A stretch of 64,000 nt of DNA from Raphanus sativus (taxonomy: Eukaryota > Streptophyta > Magnoliopsida > Brassicales > Brassicaceae): NCBI RefSeq assembly GCF_000801105.2, contig NC_079514.1:51939372-52003371 (forward strand), written 5' to 3'. A program made the position numbers and the translations under genes. The first letter of the stretch is position 1; the number at the start of each line of letters is the position of its first letter. Positions 1 through 8,996 of the stretch are shown piece after piece. The notes under the pieces were generated by a model, which worked only from the letters and a program-made list of their open reading frames with translations, searched no databases and had not been told where the DNA came from.

Positions 1-414
1 GTTTGTTTCTAAGAAAATTATATTGTCAAGTTAACAATCATGTTATTTTACCAAAAAAAAAACAATCATGTTGATTTAACTTCTTCTTTTTTTGATCAAA
101 CATGTTAATTTAACTTTTTCATGATTTTAAAACATTTTCTCTTTACCGATTGTCGTGTTCGTTCCATGTTCTTTTACCTTTTTTACAGTTAAACCAATTA
201 GATTAGGTCCTACAATTTGTCTACAAACTCTTTGTAAAACTTTTGTTCATTTTATTAAAACGATATTTACATATTTAATTAAAAACGTAAAATTTGTTAA
301 TTTTACTATTAATCTCTATTTACTTTATTAGTTTGTGTATTATCCAGTTTGTCTTTTTGGTTTTTGCTAAAAAGTTAAAACTTAATCACTTTTTGTGTTT
401 GGTGGATCTCTCAG
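1..414 (+). other. WRKY69 intron (3' part)
   Basis: AT-rich non-coding stretch ending in a TCAG acceptor at 411-414. The exon that follows begins inside the WRKY domain, and no WRKYGQK-coding exon is visible here. This stretch is therefore read as the 3' part of the intron that splits WRKY domains after the PR dipeptide. The upstream exons lie outside the window. Confidence 0.75.
33..72. repeat. Micro-insertion with 12-bp target duplication
   Basis: AACAATCATGTT occurs at 33-44 and again at 61-72. The 16 nt between them (45-60) are ATTTTACC followed by a run of A. This is the same 3' tail carried by the LINE at 4930-6165, so it looks like an extreme 5' truncation of a retroposon. Confidence 0.6.
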
Positions 415-982
415 GGGATATTACAGATGTAGCAGTTCAAAAGGATGTCCGGCGAGGAAGCAGGTGGAGAGAAGTCGTGTGGACCCCTCAAAGCTCATGA
501 TAACTTACGCCTGTGACCACAACCACCCTTTCCCCTCCGCCGCCAACAACAAATCCCACCACCATCACCACCGAACCACCGCCGTCGTCCTCAAAACCGC
601 CAAGAAAGAAGAGAACATGGAAGAAGACGAAGAAGAGGAAGAAGAAGCAACCGTCGCGGCCGAGGAACCGGTGGGACTAGACCTAAGCCACGTGGATTCT
701 CCGTTGCTACTAGGTGGCTGCTACAGCGAAGTCGGCGAGTTCGGGTGGTTCTACGACGCGTCCATCTCATCATCCTCTGGTTCTTCTTACGGTGGGAGTT
801 TCTTGGACGTAACACTAGAGAGTGGTTTTTCAGTAGGGGGAGAGGAAGATGAATCACTGTACGGTGATCTTGGAGATTTGCCTGACTGCGCCTCCGTGTT
901 CCGCCGTGGAACGGTGGGTACGGAGGAGCAAAGACAGATGTGTGATTTTGGCGCCGTTCCTTTCTGTGATAGTTCTAGATGA
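415..982 (+). CDS. WRKY69: WRKY69-like transcription factor, last exon (partial gene)
   Basis: Group IIe WRKY transcription factor, a nuclear protein binding W-box DNA. Only the last exon is in the window. It opens in the second half of the WRKY domain ([20 protein letters not shown]) and carries a complete C-X5-C ... H-N-H zinc finger. The entry intron splits the Arg codon of the PR-GYYRC sequence (AG|G), which is the conserved position for WRKY group I C-terminal, IIc, IId, IIe and III genes. A His run, a long acidic Glu/Asp stretch and a C-terminus ending FCDSSR follow. The sequence matches my memory of Arabidopsis WRKY69 (At3g58710) better than WRKY65, and the neighbours agree. A reading frame can be opened at a GTG at 395, but that is intronic. 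The stop is TGA at 980-982. No damage is visible in this exon. Confidence 0.88.
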
Positions 983-1429
983 GTTGTGTGTAGCCAAAAC
1001 CTAAGAATGGAACCTTTTTCTTGTCCCACTGTAAAGGTGTATCAATGGTGGATTCATATGATTCATAAAAAATAATAAGTAATAAAATAAATATAATGTT
1101 TTTGACCAAAAATAAATAATGTTTTTGATACAACAAAGCGTTTATGAAGAAAGGAACGGACAGGAGAGCAAAAATGTATTAGGAAAAGATATCCGTTTTA
1201 GAATTTGAATATTATTATGTGAATCAAATCACTTTACAATTCATTAAACTCATATTAATAGTAGTCATAAAAAATAATCTTCTTTTAGACCCAACAAATG
1301 CATTTTTTGGCGTGCATAGAGATTTAAGACGCATCCTGGAACTAACAAAAAGTTTCCTTCATTGCTCAAACCACAAAGATTAATTAGGTCTGAAGACTCT
1401 GAACTCTAAAGTGTAGAGATCGTTTACTG
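983..1429. other. Intergenic, WRKY69 3' flank
   Basis: AT-rich DNA with several AATAAA-like signals around 1070-1100 that could serve WRKY69 polyadenylation. No coding signal is seen. Confidence 0.5.
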
Positions 1430-1700
1430 TCATGTCTCCGGGTAGATCTGAGCTAACACTCGATTAATAGTCAGGTCTTGTCGGCTTGAGAATGATGAAT
1501 CTACAAAAGTGGACACTGTCCCTTGGAACTATATATTCCTCATGAAACATATGTTTGCATGGGGTGAGCGAGCATCACCGTTTCCTTGGGCTCAAATACT
1601 CAAAGTCTTCTAAACACACTCTGCATCTCTTCTCGTCTTCTTCACCGGAATAACGTTGAGAGTTTCTTGAGGTTTCGCTTCTCAAGTTCTTGTTAATGTA
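1430..1700 (-). pseudogene. RING-H2 finger gene fragment, copy 1 (broken)
   Basis: On the minus strand, about 1640 down to 1480, one frame reads EDEKRCRVCLEDF. A second gives PKETVML, and after a shift LTPCKHMFHEEYIVP and then CRFIILKP follow. Together these are the Cys-x2-Cys ... Cys-x-His-x2-His blocks and a late Cys of a RING-H2 E3 ligase. At least one frameshift falls between the blocks, and the CPxC core is degraded. The position between WRKY69 and V-ATPase D matches the Arabidopsis RING gene At3g58720, so this is most likely its decayed ortholog. A second copy lies about 1.2 kb to the right. Confidence 0.6.
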
Positions 1701-1897
1701 GTATAAGAACCAAGACATTAATATATATATGATTAGGAAAGAAAGTCTACTGACTAAATCACTACTGGACCTGATGATGATTTTGTATCCGAGTCATATT
1801 TATCGGATTTATTTGGAACATCAGGGTAGCTATTTCTGGCGTTGTTCATAGCTGAATAAATGGCCTTTTTGTTAGAAATAGGGGATGTGAAGTTTTT

Positions 1898-2080
1898 GTA
1901 ATTGTAATGCAAGTTCATATCACTTTTAATTTCTTGCTTTGAGTTATTCTTTCTCCACTTATATTAATTCCGTAAAAGCTGATAAGTTAAGCAAGGAAAA
2001 TACCCTAGTGTCATATGATAATGCCATGTCTTCTCTCGTGAACAAGTACCATGCTCACATCATGACCTAAATCTTAAAGT
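1898..2080. repeat. Diverged direct repeat, copy 1 (pairs with 2877-3045)
   Basis: This stretch aligns by eye with 2877-3045. Shared blocks include the region around AAAGCTGATAAGTTAAGCAA and one around GCCATGTCTTCTCTC. It belongs to the same tandem duplication as the two RING fragments. The plus strand can be read as a Lys/Ser-rich helical peptide, interrupted by a stop. Confidence 0.5.
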
Positions 2081-2412
2081 GGTTGTGATGTTGAGGAAGA
2101 ATCATACCAGAAAACTGAGAAAAGTCACGTTTGTACCGTGTACATTTGTGTCTTATATATAGTTACCATAACGAATTTAAACCTTTCATTCAACTAGAGA
2201 CGCCAAACAGGAAAGGATACATCAAAAGCTACTACTGTCATCATCAGTGTAACATCTACTGATCTACAGTTCTCTTTTTTACTATATATACATTATTACA
2301 GTGTTTTGATAGATTAGGTTTTTTATATCAGATTTGAAAGAAAAAAGCTTGCTATTGTGTGTCCTAGCTAGTGTGCCAAGATAGTTGTTTCTTTATGAAA
2401 ATGAAGGTACTA

Positions 2413-2456
2413 AGTATGTTTACCAAGTATGTGAAAAAAAAAAACAGTATGTTTAC
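2413..2456. repeat. Micro-insertion with 11-bp target duplication
   Basis: AGTATGTTTAC at 2413-2423 and 2446-2456 flanks a 22-nt insert ending in a run of A. Confidence 0.5.
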
Positions 2457-2649
2457 ATGACTTATCCTTAAAGCTTCACAAGTACTTTTTCACATCATTA
2501 TCTCATTTGTAATTGTATTTCAACCCACCAATAGTTTGAATCCCAGGAATAATCACAAATCTTCCTAGTAAAGCACAATCCAAGATGATACAGTATTTCA
2601 TCTACAGGCAGCATTGACGACCAAAAAGGAAAGTTTCCTCCATTACCTG

Positions 2650-2860
2650 TGGCACAGCGAGTAAAGCTCTAATGCGTAGAGTTTAAAGCTAGAAGCCGGA
2701 TAAGAATATCTTTTTGCTGGCTTGAGTATGATGGTACTATATTGAGGACAATTTTCTTTCCTCTATAACCATGGAACTATACATTTTTCATGAAACATAT
2801 GTTAGCAAGAAATAAGCATCACTGTTTCCTTGGGCTCGATAAACATATAAACAAGGGATA
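2650..2860 (-). pseudogene. RING-H2 finger gene fragment, copy 2 (broken)
   Basis: The minus strand from about 2840 down reads EPKETVML, then in a different register a degraded C-x-HMFHEKCIVPW block. A run of non-RING residues ending LYSLCHR follows. It resembles copy 1 at 1430-1700 closely enough to be a tandem duplicate, but it has lost the first Cys pair and carries internal stops. Both copies are non-functional as they stand. Confidence 0.55.
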
Positions 2861-2876
2861 TGATAAGCTTTTTGTA

Positions 2877-3133
2877 TTGTAATGAAATTTATATCCCTTC
2901 TTGGTTTGAGTTGTTTTTTCTCTACTTATATTGATACCGTTGAAGCTGATACATTAAGCAAAGAACTTGGCCTAGTGTGTGATGCCATTTCTTCTCTCCT
3001 GAGTAAGTTTCATGTAAACAGATTATGGACCTACATCTTAGACCGGCAACGAACTCAGATACATTCACAACTAGAGAATATACATCAAGTTAATAATATC
3101 ATCAGTAATACATCTTCAAACTTATTGAAATAA
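2877..3133 (+). pseudogene. Unidentified coding-like remnant, repeat copy 2
   Basis: An open stretch of about 80 codons begins at an ATG at 2882. It has a hydrophobic start followed by a helical part (around LSKELGLVCDAISSLLSKFH). The stretch is a diverged duplicate of 1898-2080, where the same frame is interrupted by a stop. I do not recognise the family. Duplication inside a decayed tandem region argues that this is a relic, not a gene. Confidence 0.3.
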
Positions 3134-3298
3134 CTCATAAAGTTCATCCATTACCAGTATAATCACAAATTTCATGAGGGAAATTATAGCAAAAGCACAA
3201 TCCAAAGATGATTCAATATTTCATCTGCATCAAAATCCAATTTATTTGAAGAAACATCAGTCTGATGAATAAAGAAAAATAGAAACCAAGCAATCAGC

Positions 3299-4084
3299 TC
3301 AGAAAATAATGTCTGCATCCTTCTCTCCACCACCAACAAGCAAGTTCCTAGCAGCGTTTATCGATATCCCTCTCTGCATAGAGATCCCTTCAAGAACCAT
3401 CTCTTCAGCAAACGCCTTCGCATTAGCTGCTTGTCTCTCCACTTCCCTCCTCTTGTATCCCTGAATCTTCTTCAACCTGAAGAAGTCTTCCCTCTCAAGC
3501 TCATCAAGCTCTCCCTTGATGTAACTAATCGTATTCTCTATCTTCGGTTTCACCACATTCTCCAAAGCGTTAACCCTCCGATTAGTCGTCTTGATCGCTT
3601 CATCAAGCGTCAAGAACGAAGTCTGGAGAGAAGCAAGCTCAACAAGCACTTCAATAGCTTTCACGTAAGCCACACGGCACGCTTGCACCTGCTGTCCACC
3701 TCTAGCTAAACCGGTTAAGTCATTCTTGGTCTCGCCTTCGGAGAAGTGATCGAACTTGGGGAGCTTCACGCCAGCGATGTTCTCTTGTCTGGACCGAACT
3801 TTGAGCGTGGCTTCTTTGACGTTCTCGAGGACAACGTGTTTGACATTCTCGCCAGCGACGTACTTGACTTCGGTTAGAGCGAAAGACGATGTCTTCATCA
3901 TGTCTCCCATTGATTCCTTGGCCGTTACGATCTTCTTGAGAAGGGCCCTGAACTGAACGGTTAAAGCGTCGCTCTTCTTCTTGAGGAGAGCGTGGCCTCT
4001 TGTGGCACCAACGAGACGAGCTTTCATTACGCCGAGCATTGTAACGGTGGGAACCACATTCAAACGCGCGTTTTGGCCAGCCAT
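3299..4084 (-). CDS. VHA-D: V-type proton ATPase subunit D
   Basis: Subunit D of the vacuolar H+-ATPase is the central rotor shaft. It couples ATP hydrolysis in the V1 head to proton transport across vacuolar, Golgi and endosomal membranes. The 261-residue protein is complete in one exon, which is the usual length. It starts MAGQNARLNVVPTVTMLGVM and continues KARLVGATRGHALLKKKSDAL, the conserved N-terminal coiled-coil half of the rotor. The matching C-terminal helix contains EREDFFRLKKIQGYK. No broken codons are seen. A GT donor on the minus strand near 4391-4397 and an AG shortly before the ATG suggest a leader intron of about 0.3 kb in the 5' UTR. Position and sequence fit At3g58730. Confidence 0.96.
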   Translation of the reverse strand: MAGQNARLNVVPTVTMLGVMKARLVGATRGHALLKKKSDALTVQFRALLKKIVTAKESMGDMMKTSSFALTEVKYVAGENVKHVVLENVKEATLKVRSRQENIAGVKLPKFDHFSEGETKNDLTGLARGGQQVQACRVAYVKAIEVLVELASLQTSFLTLDEAIKTTNRRVNALENVVKPKIENTISYIKGELDELEREDFFRLKKIQGYKRREVERQAANAKAFAEEMVLEGISMQRGISINAARNLLVGGGEKDADIIF

Positions 4085-4640
4085 TTTTCAAAAACTACTC
4101 AAAATGAAACCAATCCGAATCAGATAACAACAACAACAACATAAGATCATTGACAAATAGAGATGAATCTTTAAATCTAGTAAACTCTGTTTCATCAGAA
4201 ACAGAGCAACTCTGTTTCATCGGAAAACAGAGCATCTCTAAGGATCCAAAAGAGAGATCCATCAACGGTTACCATAATGAATCAAAGTCTAAGACTTTAG
4301 ATAAATTTTCTAGGATATATCCTTGCACAGATCCTCTAAAGATGAAATCTTGATCACAATTGAGAGAGACAAGAATAAGATTCAAGATGACATACCTGGG
4401 CTTTTCTCGAGGAGACTTCTTTGCGAGTAGATCACTGAGATAGATTGAGAAGAAGACAGAGGAGAGAGATGGCCGTGGAGAAAATTGAAAATTTGTTTTT
4501 TTTAAGAAGTGTCGACAGGCGTGAGAAGAGAGAACGATCGTATTCGACCTCGTCGCAGATCGTGGATGAAAGATTGGGGGTTATTGTGTAATTAATTGCA
4601 AATATGAAGGGCTTGTTTTGCTAAAACATGATAAAATTAA
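4085..4640 (-). promoter_or_regulatory. VHA-D 5' UTR, leader intron and promoter
   Basis: The leader intron is inferred from the donor context CCCAG|GTATGT (minus strand, about 4397-4390) and an acceptor about 10-15 bases before the ATG. Purine-rich transcribed-leader-like DNA lies around 4400-4500. The AT-rich region beyond should hold the core promoter; I cannot place a TATA box with confidence. Confidence 0.45.
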
Positions 4641-4915
4641 TAAAACAGCTCATCTATGGTGGGACCTGACTTCGTGTCTTAATCTGGACCCTTTGTGGGC
4701 CCCTTCTTTGCACTTATCCCACGTTGTGCCACACAGCTACGGACAAAAATTCAGGCAATCATTAAATTAACATTTTCCCCTCATTAAAATTACAATTAGC
4801 ATTCTTTTTTTTTGATCAAATAAAAAAAGAATGCATTCAAGAAAGCGTTTTGATCTTAAAGATGAAGATTATTTCGAAGATTGAGGGGCAGAAGTTTATA
4901 ATAATTTGTGGTGAG

Positions 4916-4929
4916 AAGTTCCAAATGAT
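4916..4929. repeat. Target site duplication, left (LINE)
   Basis: AAGTTCCAAATGAT, repeated perfectly at 6166-6179, directly after the poly-A of the LINE fragment. Confidence 0.9.
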
Positions 4930-6165
4930 GGGGGATCTCGGGTTGCTTGGACAGACATCTGTAAGCCAAAGACAGAAGGAGGGCTTGGGCTTAGACACCT
5001 GGAGGAATTTGAGATTGTCTTCCGACTAAAGCGAGTGTGGTCTTTTTTCTCTGAGCCTGAATCGCTGCTAGCAAAATGGATGAAAAATCATATATTCTAC
5101 CGGACTGGATACTGGCAGCTTCAGGATTCGCCGAGACATTCTCCCACTGTTAGGAGTATGCTGGAACTGAGACCTTTATTGTCTGATCTTATGAGATGTG
5201 ATATAGGGAATGGCAAGGTGGCAAGTTTCTGATTTGATTCTTGGACAAGCTTGGGACCATTGTTTGAGATTGCAGGAGTTTCTGGTCCTCGTGGGCTTCG
5301 GGTTAGGAAGAGTGCGGTTGTCTTTGATGCAACTACTAATGGCTCTTGGAGATTACCAGCTGCAAGATCGCAGGAGATGCAGTCCATTCAGATTGCTATT
5401 ACTGCAATAGAGCCACCAGATTCTGTTAGGGGTCCTGATCGATTTTTATGGCGGAAGTCACCGGATACTTTCCGTCCAGCGTTCTCTTCTAAGGCAACTT
5501 GGGAGTATTTGCGGACTCCGACACCAACTGTGTTTTGGCAGAAAGCTATTTGGTTCAAGGAAAATATTCCTAGGAACACATTTATGGCTTGGTTGGCTCT
5601 GCTGCGACGTCTTCCCATAAAGGACAGACTGCGTAGGTGGGGCTTAAATGTTCCGGCTGAGTGTGTGCTGTGTTCATCTGCTCTGGAAACGCACCACCAC
5701 TTATTCTTTGAGTGTAGTTTCTCTGCTGCTATCTGGCAGGGGTTCGCGTCTCAAATCAGGGGCAACCCTCCCGCGGACCTGCACGCAGCTGCAGCTTGGA
5801 TTCTATCTCCCTCTCGCCTTGTTAGCAGGGACCAAGTCATTCTCCTAAAGCTCATCTTCCAATCGACTATCTACCTGATTTGGAAGGAAAGAAACTCCCG
5901 CATCTTCACGTCAGTGTCAACAAGCTCCTCCGCAGTCAGCTTGGCTCTCGACAGACTACTCCGTGACCGGCTTCTATCAATCCCAGCTTCATCTCCAGTC
6001 GGCCCTTCTCTCCTCCTCCTTTATTTTACTTCTTTTAGACCTCCTTAAAAGTTGCTTGAGTTGTTGTGCTGTGTTGTTGTTGTTTCTTTCCTGTGCAATA
6101 AGTTGCTTGCAACAATGTGAAAAATTGAAAATGGTATAATATTAACATTTTACCAAAAAAAAAAA
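4930..6165 (+). mobile_element. 5'-truncated LINE (non-LTR retrotransposon)
   Basis: A 1236-bp insertion bounded by a perfect 14-bp target duplication (4916-4929 and 6166-6179). It ends in ATTTTACC plus a run of A, the poly-A tail, so it runs plus-strand and is truncated at its 5' end, as target-primed reverse transcription often leaves LINEs. Only the C-terminal end of ORF2 is present. It sits between VHA-D and CSY1. The LINE at the right end of the window is a much longer relative of the same class, but it does not overlap this part of ORF2, so the two cannot be compared directly. Confidence 0.92.
4943..6048 (+). pseudogene. LINE ORF2 C-terminal part, zf-RVT domain
   Basis: The frame reads VAWTDICKPKTEGGLGLRHL, the segment that follows the RT domain in plant LINEs. 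It continues to the zf-RVT zinc-binding domain at about 5520-5740, where CVLCSSALETHHHLFFEC holds the C-x2-C ... H ... C ligands. A C-terminal WKERNSRIF block follows. An in-frame TGA at 5230-5232 stands where the family has the Trp of its F-W-F-D-x-W motif, so the copy is dead. The reading frame is otherwise open to the stop at 6046-6048. Confidence 0.85.
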
Positions 6166-6179
6166 AAGTTCCAAATGAT
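6166..6179. repeat. Target site duplication, right (LINE)
   Basis: AAGTTCCAAATGAT, identical to 4916-4929. Confidence 0.9.
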
Positions 6180-6574
6180 TGAGGAGGATAAATTTTCATG
6201 TTGGATGCGAGATTGGTGTTCAGCTATATCTTACTGTTTTCATTTGGTTTACTTTTGACTCTGAATGTTATAAACAACATAATAATCTTAAAAATGCTGT
6301 GGCACCTAGATTTTTATTTTCATTTTTATTTTCAAAGCTTAAATATTATATCCTCAACATCATATTTTGTTTTCACATATATATTACAAAAACAAAAAGT
6401 TCATATATCACACAAATACAACATTTTATTTTCACATCTTACAAATTACTTATAATTATATCCACACCAACATATTTTATTTTCACATAATACAGATACA
6501 ATATATATATTGAAGTTCTTTGTCTCACCCACTGGTAGTGCCCATTTCAATAACCAACCTTATTTGAATCCAAA
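6180..6574. other. Intergenic, CSY1 3' flank
   Basis: AT-rich DNA. The part next to the CSY1 stop (about 6490-6574) still shows a degraded, out-of-frame remnant of the ancestral citrate synthase C-terminus. No other gene is seen. Confidence 0.5.
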
Positions 6575-8949
6575 TCACTTGATAATTCTTTCTCTCACTG
6601 GCTCGTAATGCCTTAGCCACACTCCATTATAGGCCTGTGCAGCCACACAGTACAATGAGCCATGAGCAAAAACTAATAGCATCTTGATATAACAAAGAAG
6701 CATAATGTATATATTATTGACCATGAGCCAAACAACCTTTTCAAGCCAGTGACTTATCAGAGAGTGTATTTACCTGCTGGGGCCTCATGATCTTGGTGTC
6801 AGGATCATCTAGCGACTCACGCCAGTGTGACAAGTATCCAGCAATACGCGAGACTATGATGAAATGTGATGGAATTCCCATTACCCTGTGTTTTTGCCCA
6901 TTTCAGTTGACAAAACAAAAGTTTCAGGTAGAGAACTTAATGGTTAGCAAGATTTTTAGTCAGATTGACTCATCCATGTCTCTTACCTACAGACTAATCC
7001 AGAGTAGAAATCAACATTTGGGTAAAGCTTTCTCTTAATAAAATATTCATCAGTGAGCGCCGTCTTCTCAAGAACAGCTGCTACCTAATTACATCATAAA
7101 TCAAATCTTTCTTAAACCGTACATTTTCAACAAACCACCAACCAAGATAGATACAAGAATCTAAAATACCTCAAAGAGAGGATCCTTTCCAAAGATGGAG
7201 AATACTTCATCTGCCAGTTTCTTAAGGACTTTTGCTCTTGGGTCGTAGTTTCTGTAAATGCGGTGCCCAAAACCTGATAGCTTCCTCTTCCTGAGAGAAA
7301 ATAATTAACATTAATGTAATGACTCGACGCAGTCCAGATACTATCGAGTCTTAGTATATTGAATTACTTATTCTTCACGCGTTCGATGAACTCTGGAATA
7401 TTTTCAACAGTCCCAATCTCTGATAACATCTTAGGCACAGCCTCAACTGCACCACCATGAAGTGGACCATTAATGGCTCCAGTAGCTGCCCCAATAGCAG
7501 TGTATACATCAACGCCACTACACAAATACAAATATACTGATTAAAACATATATCTCATAGCAGACCTAAATGAAAAATCTCTGAACAGTGATATCATCCA
7601 TGATAAGGATGGAGTTCTAAAAAAGTGATTAAATGCTAATTATTAGTAAAGTAATAGATGGGTTCTCAAAAGTATCATTTGAGAAACTATTAAATGGGTA
7701 TCTAAGGTTTTGAGAGCTCATTTATTACTTTACTAATAATTAGCATTTGATCACACTCTTTGAGAACCCCATCCTCAAACCATGGATGGAAGTGCTCTTA
7801 ATACCTAGAGGAAAGATGCAGAGCAGCAGCAGTGGAGCAATTCATTTCATGTTCACAATGCAGTATGAAAATGGTGTCCAACACTCGAGCTAGACGAGGA
7901 TTAGGCTTGTAAAACCTATTTCCCCTGTAACCAATGGAAGATGAGAGGAATATATATCATGTTAGGGACAGGTTTGAAGAAAAAAACACATCAACACTGA
8001 CTGAAGTAGTAAGTTTACTTCCTTCAGATACAAGCGTTTATAACCAATCAAAGATGGGGAGATATAGTGGCTTACATTGAGTTCAGCATATAGAGTAAGT
8101 TCTCTGTATAAGAAAGGTTGCTCAAAGGAAGAACATGAGGCTTCCCTTCCGTCCTCAAAAAAGCAGCTGCTGCAATTGTAGATGCCTGTACATGACATAA
8201 ATTATGTTATATATACATTGATTAGGGCACCAAATCAATAGACACAACAATACCTGTCCAAGAATACAAAATATCTGTTTATCACGAACTTGTGCTGACT
8301 TGTAAACATCTTGGCCCTGCATCCAATATGAATTTTCATGAAATCAAGAACATAGCAAATGAAGAACGCGCGCTTTCAGAAAAAAAGAATTACCATATGA
8401 GCAGGGTTTGCATCAGGATGAAAGAGAGAAAGTGCACTCATTGCACTGACAAAGGCACCCGTTGGATATGCATCTTGAGGCATGGACTGAATCATATCCT
8501 AAAGAAAATATTCAGAAATGCAATTATTAGAATCAACAGCAAGAATCTATTACTACAGTCATCAGATATACAAATGCCTCAATTTAAAAAAAATGGCCTA
8601 ATATTTCCAAAGATAGATGTGACTTGTCCGTATTAACTGTTAGGTGGTAAAATGGTTAGACATCGTATACACATGGTTATATTCACGATAACCACCAGCT
8701 CTAGGAACCGTCATATAAAACATTCGCTTTAACTCACAAATTTAAAAAGCTATTATATATAGATTGCATGTTCCTAAATTGTCAAAAAAGTTATTTGTCA
8801 AGAAACTCACCAATAATCCTTGTGGGACAGCTGAATGCTGAAAAATCGCTAACTCCCAATCAGCTAGCTGACTTTGAGAAGGCAGGTTTCCATAAACTGC
8901 AAGATAAAAAACAAGAAATACCATGAGCAACATGCAAATAGAAGCTACT

Positions 8950-8996
<47 letters not shown>

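Noticed and set aside
395..414. GTG as start of the WRKY open frame
   Set aside because: It lies in intron sequence ahead of a TCAG acceptor. The Arg codon split at that acceptor is the conserved WRKY intron position.
4805..4843. Inverted repeat GCATTCTTTTTT/AAAAAAGAATGC as a MITE or terminator
   Set aside because: Only about 14 bp per arm and mainly A/T run. It more likely belongs with the micro-insertions, but no target duplication is visible.
5210..5848. Extra small proteins within the truncated LINE
   Set aside because: Shadows of the zf-RVT reading frame in other frames.
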